NCBI GenBank assembly: GCA_021734345.1
Contig: JAIPJC010000010.1
Span: forward strand, 1 to 45,087
Reading direction: 5' to 3'
DNA: 45,087 nt
Source: Kiritimatiellales bacterium
GTDB lineage: Bacteria; Verrucomicrobiota; Kiritimatiellia; Kiritimatiellales; Pontiellaceae
Below the pieces are notes generated by a model. It searched no databases and was not told where the DNA came from. It was given only the letters and a program-made list of their open reading frames with translations. Of this stretch, positions 18,589 to 27,571 are shown one piece after another. The position numbers and the translations under genes are program-made. The stretch's first letter is position 1. Every line of letters begins with the position of its first letter.

Positions 18589-21228
18589 TTAATCCAGCCA
18601 ATCCGCCAGCCCTACGCTGATCCCCGTCGGTGGAAACACGTCCGATTGGATAATCAAGCCGTTTGCGGGCAGCGGGTTTTTCTCCGTGGTTCCGGCGCGG
18701 TACGGCTTGAACGACTCCCACGGCAGTTCGATCACGGCTGGTTCGGCTGGAATCTGCACGGGGGCGGCAAACAGCTGCCCGTCGATGGCCGCATAGTCGC
18801 GGGCCAGAACCACGCGGGCCGGGACAACTTGCCCATTGCCGCCCAGCATGATTTTTATGCCGCGATGCGCCCCGCCGTCCGCCGCCGGAATATTCAAACT
18901 GTTGCTGATGGCCGCCGACGGTTTGCCGGGACTTTTTGGAGTCATCAACACACGACCGTTCCCCTGATCGGCAAAACGTACTTCGCCTGCCAAGTCCGCC
19001 GCCGGACGCCACGCCGCCGATCCGGCTTCGGTATCCCAGAGCGAACCCGCGGCCCAGATCATGCACTTTGTTTGACCACTTCGCTCGATCAATGCAGACG
19101 AAACCGCGCGGCTATCGATATCGGTCGCCGTGAAATAGGCTGTCCCGGCGAGCGCCTCGTGTCCTATCGGCAAGGCAGCCGTCCAAACCCCGTTGATCTC
19201 CTTCGCTTCAATCCAACGCCAATAGCGTGCGGGGGAAACAGGATGGCCTGCGCTCCATGCCGCGTAGACCGTTTTAATCGGACGCTGCGATCCAACGCGT
19301 ATTCCGACGGTCTTCCCATCCTTGGAAAAAGCTCCGTCGTTGAATTCAGGAAATGGAAGACCGCCCATCAAGGCGTATTCGGCCCACAAACCGCCGGGGT
19401 TCGCAAGTTCCGGCCCACCGCTGCCATGGTCGCTGTTCGGGGTAAGCAACCAGGCTGCCTTTGCGCCGAGCGCCTGCTGGTTCCGGGCGGCACCGGAGAG
19501 CCAGAAAAAACGGTCGTTGGTCGAGAGTTCCATCAAAACCGGTGCACGGGTTGCCGGTGCGTAGGCAATCGGATCGCCGTGCGCCAGCCAGATCGGGCGC
19601 TGTTCTGCCGGTTCGTAAAACTGGGGCCGTCCGGCGCGGCTTTGCAGCCCTTCCGTTCCGCCCGCGCTGACATGCGTCACCACGCATTTAACGCGGTCAT
19701 CCACACCGGCAAGAATCAACGAGACCCAGCCGCCGTACGAAATTCCAACCACGCCGAACTTTCCCTTGTCCGCCCACGGTTGTTCCTGCGTCCAATCCAT
19801 CACGCGGCGCGCCGCCTGGACATTGTGGTACATCGTAAAATTCAACGGATCCGGAACCAGATCCAGCGTGCGCGACTCCCTGAATTCCTTCGTCACCGTG
19901 ACCCATTGCGTCACCGGCGAAGCCGATGGACTGAACTGCCCATTGTAGTCCACCGCCACCGCCGCGAAACCGGGATTTTTCCGTGCCGTCGCCAAAGCAA
20001 GTGCGCCACTGGCATGCCCGCCACCGCCGTGGAAAACAAAGAGGACCGGGAACGGCCCCTTGCCTTCCTTCGGAACGGCGCTCGCGCAGAAAATACGGTT
20101 AGGCCCGTTTTCGTTGCCCCCGCCGCTGACATAAAAATCCGTGATCCGCAGCGTCCCATCCGTCTTCGCCGTCACGGGCTGTCCCTCTTTCGGCTTTTCG
20201 CCACCGACCCAACTGTCGCCCGCCCGCACCAAATCATCCGCACCCGGCATCCAAAGCGGCGCCTCCCGCACGGAGAGTTCCTGGTAGTCGAAAGGAAATG
20301 CCCGCCACGGTTCCAAGCTCCAACCCTCATTTTTCAGCACCTTGACGGCGCTCGCCGCCGCGACCGGCGGGATCCCGACCACCGGTTGCGGTGGGTTGGC
20401 AACGGTCGGCGCCGTCCCGGAACGAAGCAACGTCAGCGACAGGTCGCGCTGCTGATCGACCAGCTGCAACGTCCAGTGCCAACCGCTTCCGTTCACCACC
20501 GAAAAATTGGAATGGGCAAAATCGCCGTCGGCCGAAAACGCCCCGCCGTGTCCATCCAGCCAAGTACGCAATGCGCCAGCGATCTCCGGAACGGCGCCAT
20601 CGATCAGCGTGTATTCGCCAGCGGCCGCAAGCGCCGACAAGTCGACCTGAACGAGGCCGTTCAGTACGGTGCCTTGCCCTGCCTTTTTTGTTGCGACCTT
20701 GAACGTGGATACGGAGTCCACGCCAAACCGGTAAAGCAGGGTTCCGGCCGTTCCAAGTTCCAGTCCCGGCCAAGACAATTCCGATCCCGGCTCGACCTCC
20801 AGTGTCCCCTTCGCTTTGATCCCGACCATGGCCGTGCCGAATTGTCCGGACAGCGCACCGCCGGAGCGAATGATGATCTGCCCCTGCTGCGTGGGCTGCA
20901 GGTTGTGTCCGACATACAGGTTGACGGCCTTCAACACCGCCCCGGACTGCACCTCCAGATAGGCGGTTCCCGGTGAACCGGACCCGACATACAAATTTCC
21001 AAAATCAACCGAAAAAGCTGGATCAACCCGCGCAGGATTTTGCTCGGATGTGCCGCTGAATCCATGGAGCGCATCGCCGGACGCGGGCGCATGATCCCAG
21101 TTTCCGGTGGTCGACAACACGTTGTCTCCAACGCTGGCTCCGGTAAAACGGACCGAGGCCGCCTCCGTTGATCCAGCGATTAGAATCCATGCTGATAAAA
21201 AAGCCATGCCGTATTTAATTCGTCTCAT
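18589..21228 (-). CDS. Secreted alpha/beta-hydrolase esterase with N-terminal beta module
   Basis: About 879 residues: signal peptide, then a ~245-residue beta module related to the two surface proteins at 7.9-10.6 kb (VRFTGASVGDNVLSTTGNWD, VDSVSTFK). An acetylxylan-esterase/dienelactone-hydrolase-like domain follows (about 375-615). The triad is visible as Ser497 in GISYGG, Asp572 in STNDRFFW and His601 in NSDHGSGG, with FHGGGGHASG before it. The last ~220 residues are sandwich domains matching those in the downstream fusion protein. It is expected to remove acyl esters from polysaccharide. The ATG at 21228 follows AAAAGGT closely. It is the first gene of TU B, with the fusion gene 27 bp downstream. 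Confidence 0.83.
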   Translation of the reverse strand: MRRIKYGMAFLSAWILIAGSTEAASVRFTGASVGDNVLSTTGNWDHAPASGDALHGFSGTSEQNPARVDPAFSVDFGNLYVGSGSPGTAYLEVQSGAVLKAVNLYVGHNLQPTQQGQIIIRSGGALSGQFGTAMVGIKAKGTLEVEPGSELSWPGLELGTAGTLLYRFGVDSVSTFKVATKKAGQGTVLNGLVQVDLSALAAAGEYTLIDGAVPEIAGALRTWLDGHGGAFSADGDFAHSNFSVVNGSGWHWTLQLVDQQRDLSLTLLRSGTAPTVANPPQPVVGIPPVAAASAVKVLKNEGWSLEPWRAFPFDYQELSVREAPLWMPGADDLVRAGDSWVGGEKPKEGQPVTAKTDGTLRITDFYVSGGGNENGPNRIFCASAVPKEGKGPFPVLFVFHGGGGHASGALALATARKNPGFAAVAVDYNGQFSPSASPVTQWVTVTKEFRESRTLDLVPDPLNFTMYHNVQAARRVMDWTQEQPWADKGKFGVVGISYGGWVSLILAGVDDRVKCVVTHVSAGGTEGLQSRAGRPQFYEPAEQRPIWLAHGDPIAYAPATRAPVLMELSTNDRFFWLSGAARNQQALGAKAAWLLTPNSDHGSGGPELANPGGLWAEYALMGGLPFPEFNDGAFSKDGKTVGIRVGSQRPIKTVYAAWSAGHPVSPARYWRWIEAKEINGVWTAALPIGHEALAGTAYFTATDIDSRAVSSALIERSGQTKCMIWAAGSLWDTEAGSAAWRPAADLAGEVRFADQGNGRVLMTPKSPGKPSAAISNSLNIPAADGGAHRGIKIMLGGNGQVVPARVVLARDYAAIDGQLFAAPVQIPAEPAVIELPWESFKPYRAGTTEKNPLPANGLIIQSDVFPPTGISVGLADWLD

Positions 21229-21333
21229 TTTACCTTTTTAAAATTATCTTCCGTTTAAAGCGGCATTTTTTCGCAACAAATCAGGACAAATCATTCATAA
21301 TCAGCGCAAATATAACGCCTTATATGATGGCTT

Positions 21334-21368
21334 TGTGTATTTATTGCATTTTATTGCCCGCATGACAA
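21334..21368 (-). promoter_or_regulatory. Promoter-like element of TU B, shared with TU A
   Basis: On the minus strand, TTGTCA (21368-21363) is followed after 12 bases by AATGCAATAAATACACA (21350-21334), ending 106 bp before the start codon at 21228. Sequence and spacing match the element in front of TU A (10660-10694). The rest of the AT-rich 270-bp gap (21229-21498) holds no gene and no obvious hairpin terminator for TU C. Confidence 0.55.
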
Positions 21369-21498
21369 TTAAAACCTTTTGGCAATAATCGGGTTTGAAG
21401 AAAATTCCGCTAAAAACAACCATTACGAATGCGCCGCGATCGGAGTACGGGGTTGTCCAGACTTTTTGGCAGGGAGGAGAATGAGGAAAATCGAGGGA

Positions 21499-24438
21499 TT
21501 ATTCGACATATACCCGATAGAAGGATTGGCTCTTGTTGGTCGCGGAGGTGTCGATAAAATCCAACGTTCCGAAACTACCTGGAATGCCGGACTGCAATAC
21601 CGTGAACGGCGGATTGTCGGTGAGGTTGGTGCTGAACTCGACCCGGTAGGTGCGTCCCGTGAGGCTGTTCCAACGAAGCTGGAAGCCGGTTTCCACCGGC
21701 AGGCTTCCGGATGCATCAAACATAAAGAAGGAGAGGTTGTTGGTCGGATTGGTTCCGGCCTTCCATTCGGAATAGTTGTCTTGCCCGTCGCCGTCGGAAT
21801 CGATGAAGTCGGCGGAGCCGTCCTGCGGCAGGCCAAAGGAAGCCATCCAGCTGGCGGGAATCCGTGCGACCACTCGGATGTTTCCGTCCACGTAGAGCGA
21901 GGATGCATCCCAGGCCAATCCCTCCTGAAGCACCGGCAGGAGCAGTTGGCCGAACATTCCTTCGTACAGGCTTCCGCCCAGGACGGGGAAGTGGTCGCCC
22001 GCCGCCGGACTTGAGCTGGCCGGCAAGATGATTTCGAGCGTGCCGCCAAGCTGCGAAGGCGAATTGGTCAACACCACGGTGGATTCCGTTCCGATCGCCA
22101 GCGTGCCGCCCTGCATGGCCAGCCGCCCTGCATCAACCACCAAACCGCCGGATCCGTCGAAGGACAGCTTCTTGCCGGCCAGCTCCAGCCCGCCGGCCAG
22201 CCCTAACGAGCACCCCGCCGCCACATGGACGTCCGTATCGCGGTTCAGCACGACGGAGACGCGCACGGCATGCGATCCCTGCGCCACGTCGATGGATCCC
22301 GGTTCCGCCCCGGAGCCGAGCGCAAGGAACCCGGTGCCGGACACCGTGTAGGAGTGCGCGTTCGCGAACCGGAGACCCTTGATCCGGGTCGGTTCCTTGA
22401 CCAGCGTGATCGAATCGATGTCCACGGCCACCAGCGGGCCGTTCAGCGGATCGAACCGGATGCGCCGGATGGTCTGGCCGTTCCATTGGGCGTGGCTCGA
22501 CGTCGGGAAGACCAGGTCCTGGAATTCGCCGTTGCCCGTATAGTTGACGGTGATGCGCCGGGCGCCGTGGAACGTGTTGGTGCCGGTTGTTCCCCAATAG
22601 AAATCGACCGGCACGTTGTTGGTCGGCGCGCGCATGCGCAGCGTGACACTGGCGGCCGAGCTGCCCGGGAAGGAGAGATCCGTCCGGTACAGCTGAGGGT
22701 CGATCGAGGAGGCGGTGCCGGAAACAAAGCCGCCGGCCACGGTTGCTCCGGCCAGGTTGGCGGCCGTCCAGCCCTCGAAATCCCCGTTGGTTTCAAAGAA
22801 CCATTCGCGCGAAAGCGAAGAGAGCGTCACCGTTGCCGGGGCGGTAGCCGCGCTGCCGAAGACGGCGGTTTCCTCGACGGTGTCGGCGCGGCGCCAATAG
22901 AGCCAGTTGTCGACATCCATCCAGTTGCCGGAACCCGATTTGGTCCAGGTGCCGCTACCCGCAGGCAGGTCGACGGCCAGTTCGGCGGTTTGGAAGGAGA
23001 CGGGAAAGGCGTTGGTGGTTCCAAGAAAATTGCCGGCGGCATCGAACCGCAGGATGCGCCCGCCGGTTTCACGGATGTAGACGTCGCCGTTGGAGTCCTT
23101 GCCGAATCCGTTCGGGTTGGTCAGCGGCGCGCCCGCAAAGCTGGAGCCCAAGGCGAAGTTGCCCAGCGGAGCCGCCTGGTACTGCGTTATTTCATGGCGC
23201 TTCACCAACCCGCTTTCCAGCCGGAGCACCTGCTCGGCCTTCGCGTTGCGGAAGTCGGGGAAGAGGTGGAAGTTCATCAGGTTGGAGTCGTGGCCGCCGC
23301 GTCCGGTATTCGGGTAGGTTTCGCCGGGAAGCTTGAACGAGGTGCGCGTGACCACGGCCATGTTGGTTCCGTCGAAATCGAACTGCGGATAGCCAAAGCC
23401 CTCGCGCTGCACGTCGCTGGTGTAGAGCAGGATCTTCTCTAGGTTCCAGTTGTAGAGGTCGGACGAAGTCCAGACCCCGACGGTGTTGCGGATCATGGAC
23501 ATGTCCGCGATGGCGCCCACGTGGGCGGGCAATACCGGGTTGTTCAGGATGTAGAACTTGCCCGAACCGGCGTCGTAGGCCGCCCCGAATTTTTTATCCG
23601 CCCCCGGCAGCTGCACGAAGTCGCGGTTGGGGTCGAAGCTGACCGCCCCGGTGGCGGAATCCACCCGGGCCACCGCCGTCAGGTTGAGGTTTTTGACCTT
23701 GGGAAGCAGGAACACGCCCATCGCCGGCGAGGCGACGATCTGCCCCTCGCCGATGAAGTGGTCCTCGGCGGGCCAGGTGGGCCAGTCCGGTTGCTGCGCG
23801 GGGAATCCGGTTTTGGAGGTCCACGAAGCGGCGAGCATCAAATCCGATCCGGCCGAGGCGGACTGGCAGGAGGTGGAGACGGCGCAAAACCAACGGTTGT
23901 TGAAGAGGACGGGGTTGTTCGGGGTGGCCGGCCCGCCGAACGGGAAATTGGCCGTGGTCGTCCAGCTGGTGCCGCCGTTGGTGGATTTCTTGATCGTGGA
24001 AGGGCCGCCTTCATACATGGCGCCATAATAATAGAGGTCGCCGTTGTGGAGGAAGAAGCTTGCCCGCAGGAAGTCGCTGTAGGTTCCCAGCAGCGACCAG
24101 GTCGCGCCCTTGTCGGTGGAGCGGTAGGCCTTGGTTTCGCCGGAGGTAGTGGAGGTGGAATATCGACCCGCCATTGCCCAGCCCGCCACATAATCGCCGT
24201 TCGGCAGCACCACGATGTCCGGGTCGGCGACAAACAGCCGCGGGGTCGAGTAGAACAGATCGTATTGCAGCGGAACATAAGCCAGCACCTCGCCCGGAAC
24301 CCCGCTAAAGTCGACGGCATGCACAACGACAGGAGTCCCAGCGAGGAATAAACCGATGGTGGCAACACGCAACCAACCTCGCCTTTTTGAAACCACCGCC
24401 AAAAAGGCATCGGATTTGACATATGGCCCTTTGTTCAT
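21499..24438 (-). CDS. Sialidase-fold (BNR/Asp-box) propeller protein with C-terminal beta and Asp-rich modules
   Basis: About 979 residues. After a signal peptide (ending about VVHA), residues about 45-390 look like a six-bladed sialidase-type propeller. Two Asp boxes are seen, STDKGATW (about 107-114) and STNGGTSW (about 152-159), with PRLFVADPDIVVLPNGDYVAGW near the start. The remainder has a galactose-binding-like sandwich (about 560-690), autotransporter-type beta strands, the Asp-rich linker DSDGDGQDNYSEWKAGTNP and a C-terminal sandwich ending FYRVYVE. The fold is shared by GH33 sialidases, GH93 exo-arabinanases and non-enzymatic binders, so the substrate is open; the arabinose-type enzymes nearby make GH93-like activity worth testing. 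The ATG at 24438 follows AAGGT. It is the last gene of TU C. Confidence 0.75.
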   Translation of the reverse strand: MNKGPYVKSDAFLAVVSKRRGWLRVATIGLFLAGTPVVVHAVDFSGVPGEVLAYVPLQYDLFYSTPRLFVADPDIVVLPNGDYVAGWAMAGRYSTSTTSGETKAYRSTDKGATWSLLGTYSDFLRASFFLHNGDLYYYGAMYEGGPSTIKKSTNGGTSWTTTANFPFGGPATPNNPVLFNNRWFCAVSTSCQSASAGSDLMLAASWTSKTGFPAQQPDWPTWPAEDHFIGEGQIVASPAMGVFLLPKVKNLNLTAVARVDSATGAVSFDPNRDFVQLPGADKKFGAAYDAGSGKFYILNNPVLPAHVGAIADMSMIRNTVGVWTSSDLYNWNLEKILLYTSDVQREGFGYPQFDFDGTNMAVVTRTSFKLPGETYPNTGRGGHDSNLMNFHLFPDFRNAKAEQVLRLESGLVKRHEITQYQAAPLGNFALGSSFAGAPLTNPNGFGKDSNGDVYIRETGGRILRFDAAGNFLGTTNAFPVSFQTAELAVDLPAGSGTWTKSGSGNWMDVDNWLYWRRADTVEETAVFGSAATAPATVTLSSLSREWFFETNGDFEGWTAANLAGATVAGGFVSGTASSIDPQLYRTDLSFPGSSAASVTLRMRAPTNNVPVDFYWGTTGTNTFHGARRITVNYTGNGEFQDLVFPTSSHAQWNGQTIRRIRFDPLNGPLVAVDIDSITLVKEPTRIKGLRFANAHSYTVSGTGFLALGSGAEPGSIDVAQGSHAVRVSVVLNRDTDVHVAAGCSLGLAGGLELAGKKLSFDGSGGLVVDAGRLAMQGGTLAIGTESTVVLTNSPSQLGGTLEIILPASSSPAAGDHFPVLGGSLYEGMFGQLLLPVLQEGLAWDASSLYVDGNIRVVARIPASWMASFGLPQDGSADFIDSDGDGQDNYSEWKAGTNPTNNLSFFMFDASGSLPVETGFQLRWNSLTGRTYRVEFSTNLTDNPPFTVLQSGIPGSFGTLDFIDTSATNKSQSFYRVYVE

Positions 24439-24454
24439 CGCCCTACCTTAACCT

Positions 24455-25870
24455 TCATTTTTTCTTTTGTTGTTTGGCTCCCGGAGCATTTTTCAGATTG
24501 GCGGTCTGCATTTCCTCGCTGTCGAGCACCGCGCCGGGATCGCCTTGCTGCGTCATCCACTTGTCCAGCTCCGCCCGGAGTTCGGTTTTGACTGCCGCGT
24601 ATTCCGGATTGCCGGCGAGGTCGGTCATTTCGTACGGGTCTTCGTTGGATTTGTACAATTGCTCCTCGGGACGGTGGCGGTAGCGGTTGTACATTTCCAA
24701 CGCGTGGGCATCCGTGTCATTCGCCTTTTTCCACGAGGCCCACCAGTGCGTATCCTCTACCGGATGTTCCATGTGCTTCTCGCTGTATTCGGCGTCGGGC
24801 GTCAAGTTCCAAATGTAGCGGAAATCCTTGCTGCGGATGGTGCGGATTGGATACGGAGGCCCTTCCGGCACGTTGTTGTGCAGGCCGTAAACATATTTGC
24901 GATGGCCTTGGCTTTGGCCAAGCAGCACATCCAGAAACCCGATGCCATCGAGGTTATATTTGGAAGCGTCGCCGCCCGCCGCTGCGATGAAGGTCGGAGC
25001 CACGTCGGCATACTGCACGAGCGCGTCGGTTTCCGTTCCGGGCTTCACCTTGCCGGGCCAGCGCACCATCATGGCGGTGTGCATCCCCTGCTCCCAGCAC
25101 GTCCACTTGTTGAACGGGAACTGCGCGCCCTGTTCCGACGTGAGCAGCACCAGGGTATTGTCCGCCTGCCCGGTTTCCTCCAACGTCCTGAGCACATCCC
25201 CCACCTGCTGGTCGAAGAGGGCGATCTCTGCGAGGTACTTGGCGAAGTCCACCCGCATTTCCGGTGTATCGGCAAAGTTTGGCGGCAGCTTGATGGCAGC
25301 ACGGTCGAACTGATCCGGATCCCCGCACGTCCAAGGCATGTGCGAATGTGTCGACGCCACGACAAGGCAGAACGGTTGCTCTGGATTGGAACCCATAAAA
25401 TCCTTGATGCCATCGCAGGTGTAATCCGCCGTGAGCGCCACGCAGTTGGGTTCGAAGCCGGGGACCTTCACGAAGGGAAAGGTCTTGGGCGGACGGATGT
25501 GCGTCTTGCCGGTCAGCCCCACACGGTAGCCCTGGTCGCCGAGATAGTGGCAGATGCTTTTGGTGCCCGGCTTGGCCACCGAATGATTCCATAGCACTCC
25601 ACTACTCATTGGATAGAGTCCGGTATAGAGCTCGGTGCGCGACGGCGTGCACATCGACATGGCCACATAGGCATGCGTGAACCGCATGCCTTCCGTGGCC
25701 AGACGGTCGATGTTCGGGGTCTTTACGTTTTGGCCGCCATAGCACCCGATCTCGGTATGGGTAAGGTCGTCTGCAATGATGATGAGCAGGTTGGGCTTCT
25801 GCGCACCGAATGCGGCTGTGCAAGCAACCGCACCGGCAAGAAATCCGCGTGCAATGATTTTTCTGGTCAT
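24455..25870 (-). CDS. Type I (S1) sulfatase, heparan-N-sulfatase-like
   Basis: About 471 residues with a signal peptide (ARGFLAGAVACTAAFGA). The sulfatase domain opens NLLIIIADDLTHTEIGCYGG, with active-site motif CTPSR (Cys74) and GKTHI in place of the usual GKWH. The stretch VLWNHSVAKPGTKSICHYLGDQGYRVGLTGKTH is the style of N-sulfoglucosamine sulfohydrolase-like S1 enzymes. It recurs in the sulfatase at 31.4-33.8 kb, so these two are subfamily relatives. The C-terminus is Lys-rich (KQQKKK). A GAGAGGAAA ribosome site precedes the ATG. Gaps of 16-18 bp to both neighbours place it inside TU C. The natural substrate is probably not heparan; subfamily resemblance does not fix it. Confidence 0.92.
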   Translation of the reverse strand: MTRKIIARGFLAGAVACTAAFGAQKPNLLIIIADDLTHTEIGCYGGQNVKTPNIDRLATEGMRFTHAYVAMSMCTPSRTELYTGLYPMSSGVLWNHSVAKPGTKSICHYLGDQGYRVGLTGKTHIRPPKTFPFVKVPGFEPNCVALTADYTCDGIKDFMGSNPEQPFCLVVASTHSHMPWTCGDPDQFDRAAIKLPPNFADTPEMRVDFAKYLAEIALFDQQVGDVLRTLEETGQADNTLVLLTSEQGAQFPFNKWTCWEQGMHTAMMVRWPGKVKPGTETDALVQYADVAPTFIAAAGGDASKYNLDGIGFLDVLLGQSQGHRKYVYGLHNNVPEGPPYPIRTIRSKDFRYIWNLTPDAEYSEKHMEHPVEDTHWWASWKKANDTDAHALEMYNRYRHRPEEQLYKSNEDPYEMTDLAGNPEYAAVKTELRAELDKWMTQQGDPGAVLDSEEMQTANLKNAPGAKQQKKK

Positions 25871-25888
25871 GGCTGTTTCCTCTCCGAA

Positions 25889-27535
25889 TTATTTAGGCAT
25901 GGTTTTATACCACTGGTTCCATCCCGTAATCATGAATTCCTTCTTTTCGGGATATTGATCGGATACGTCTTCCGTCTCGGTCGGATCCTTGGCCAGATTA
26001 TAGAGACTCCACTGGTTCGGTGTATCGCAGTTTGAAACCAGCTTCCAATCTCCCGACCGAACGGCCCGACCCTTCGCGTGTTCGAAATAGATCGTCTCGT
26101 GCCCTTGGCGTGCACCCGTCGCAAATACCGGCAGAAGGCTTATACCATCCATGGGAACAATTTCATGCCCGTCGAATTTTGCAGGATACTTTGCACCAGC
26201 CAGTTCCAGACAGGTCGGCATGATATCCATCACATGGCCCAACGCCGGCGAAAATGAACCGGGTTTCTGCTTAAGCCCGGCCGGCCAATGGACAATCAGC
26301 GGCGTATGGTTGCCGCCTTCGTACGACTCCTTCTTCCAGAAGCGGTACGGGGTGTTGGCCGCATTGGCCCACGCCTCGCCAATCCCGGTGTAGCTTTCTT
26401 CGGAGCCTATCAGCTCGGGATGCAACCTCAAGTCGTCGTCGCGCTGCATGGCGCGGCCATCGCGGGTTTGGCTGGGACGGTCGTAGCCCGGCGGGAAAGT
26501 GGGCACTTCCGGACTCGCACCGTTGTCGGAGAGGAAAAAGATAAGGGTGTTGTCGAACTGCCCCGTCTCTTTCAGCGCCGCGACCAGTTTGCCAATGCCT
26601 TGATCCATCCGATCGACCATGGCGGCGTGTACCTCCATCTTGCTCGACTGGAACCGGCGTTCTTCCTCGGAGAGTGCATCCCAGTCTTCCTTGGCATCGA
26701 GCGGCGGCAGCACCAGCTTGCCTTTATCGAACAGGCCCAAGCCAACCTGCCGATCAAACCGCTCCTTGCGCAATGCGGCCCAACCTTCGTTGTAGCGGCC
26801 TTTGTATTTCGCGATATCCTCCGGCAAGGCATGGATCGGCCAGTGGGATGCGCACTCGGCAAAGTACATGAAGAACGGTTTGCCTTCCTTGCTGAATTCG
26901 CGAACGTACTCGACCGCCTTGTCACTGATCGCGTCCGTGAAATAGAAATCCTTGCCCACCGTTGCGACCGGTTTTGTTCCCTCAACCAAGCTGAACGGAT
27001 CAAAGAAATCAATGACGCCCCAGATGACGCCGTAGAATTTGTCGAAGCCGCGGTTGACCGGATAGGACTCTATCGGGGAAAAGGGCACGCCGGGATCGAT
27101 CTGGTGGTTCAACCACTTCAGGTGCTCCTCCTTTTCAAGCTGCTTATCCACGGAAAGGTGCCACTTCCCGACCATGGACGTCTGGTAGCCCGCCCCCTTC
27201 AACACCTCGGCGATGGTTACGGCGTTGAGGCTCAGGCTACGTCCATTCTTAGCCAGGTTGGCTTGGTGGGCGTATATGCCGGTCAATAGGCTGGCGCGGG
27301 TGGGACTGCACCGGGAGCAGTTGTAGAACTGCGTGAACCGAACTCCCTCCTTGGCGAGGGCATCCAGGTTCGGGGTTTGGATTTCCCCGCCGTAGCAACC
27401 CACATCGGAAAAGCCCAAATCATCGGCTAGAATTACAATGATGTTCGGGCGGGAATCTGCACCCCATACCCCCATGGTCGCCATCAAAATCCCGCCTATT
27501 GCCCATGCCCCAAAAAAGCTTTTCTTCAAATTCAT
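25889..27535 (-). CDS. Type I (S1) arylsulfatase, secreted
   Basis: About 548 residues. A signal peptide (FFGAWAIGGILMATMGVWGA) precedes PNIIVILADDLGFSDVGCYGGEIQTPNLDALA, the classic AtsA-like start. The active-site motif is CSPTRASLLTG (Cys76); GKWHLS and FLSDNGASPE supply further catalytic and metal residues, and GNHTPLIVHWPAG is typical of the long arylsulfatase type. A strong AGGAAGGGA site precedes the ATG. Spacing of 18 bp to the downstream sulfatase and 36 bp to the upstream sulfatase fusion supports co-transcription in TU C. Its core is similar to the sulfatase domain of the upstream fusion protein. Confidence 0.94.
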   Translation of the reverse strand: MNLKKSFFGAWAIGGILMATMGVWGADSRPNIIVILADDLGFSDVGCYGGEIQTPNLDALAKEGVRFTQFYNCSRCSPTRASLLTGIYAHQANLAKNGRSLSLNAVTIAEVLKGAGYQTSMVGKWHLSVDKQLEKEEHLKWLNHQIDPGVPFSPIESYPVNRGFDKFYGVIWGVIDFFDPFSLVEGTKPVATVGKDFYFTDAISDKAVEYVREFSKEGKPFFMYFAECASHWPIHALPEDIAKYKGRYNEGWAALRKERFDRQVGLGLFDKGKLVLPPLDAKEDWDALSEEERRFQSSKMEVHAAMVDRMDQGIGKLVAALKETGQFDNTLIFFLSDNGASPEVPTFPPGYDRPSQTRDGRAMQRDDDLRLHPELIGSEESYTGIGEAWANAANTPYRFWKKESYEGGNHTPLIVHWPAGLKQKPGSFSPALGHVMDIMPTCLELAGAKYPAKFDGHEIVPMDGISLLPVFATGARQGHETIYFEHAKGRAVRSGDWKLVSNCDTPNQWSLYNLAKDPTETEDVSDQYPEKKEFMITGWNQWYKTMPK

Positions 27536-27571
27536 ACCTATCCCTTCCTGTTGTGAAAAATTACTGTGCGC

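Noticed and set aside
18646-20976. 776-codon open frame on the plus strand
   Set aside because: It lies antisense to the esterase gene, is rich in Arg/His/Gln as expected from the reverse frame of GC-rich coding DNA, and shows no signal peptide or domain.
22225-23442. 405-codon open frame on the plus strand
   Set aside because: Antisense to the sialidase-fold gene; low-complexity Gly/Arg/Val composition and no recognisable domain.
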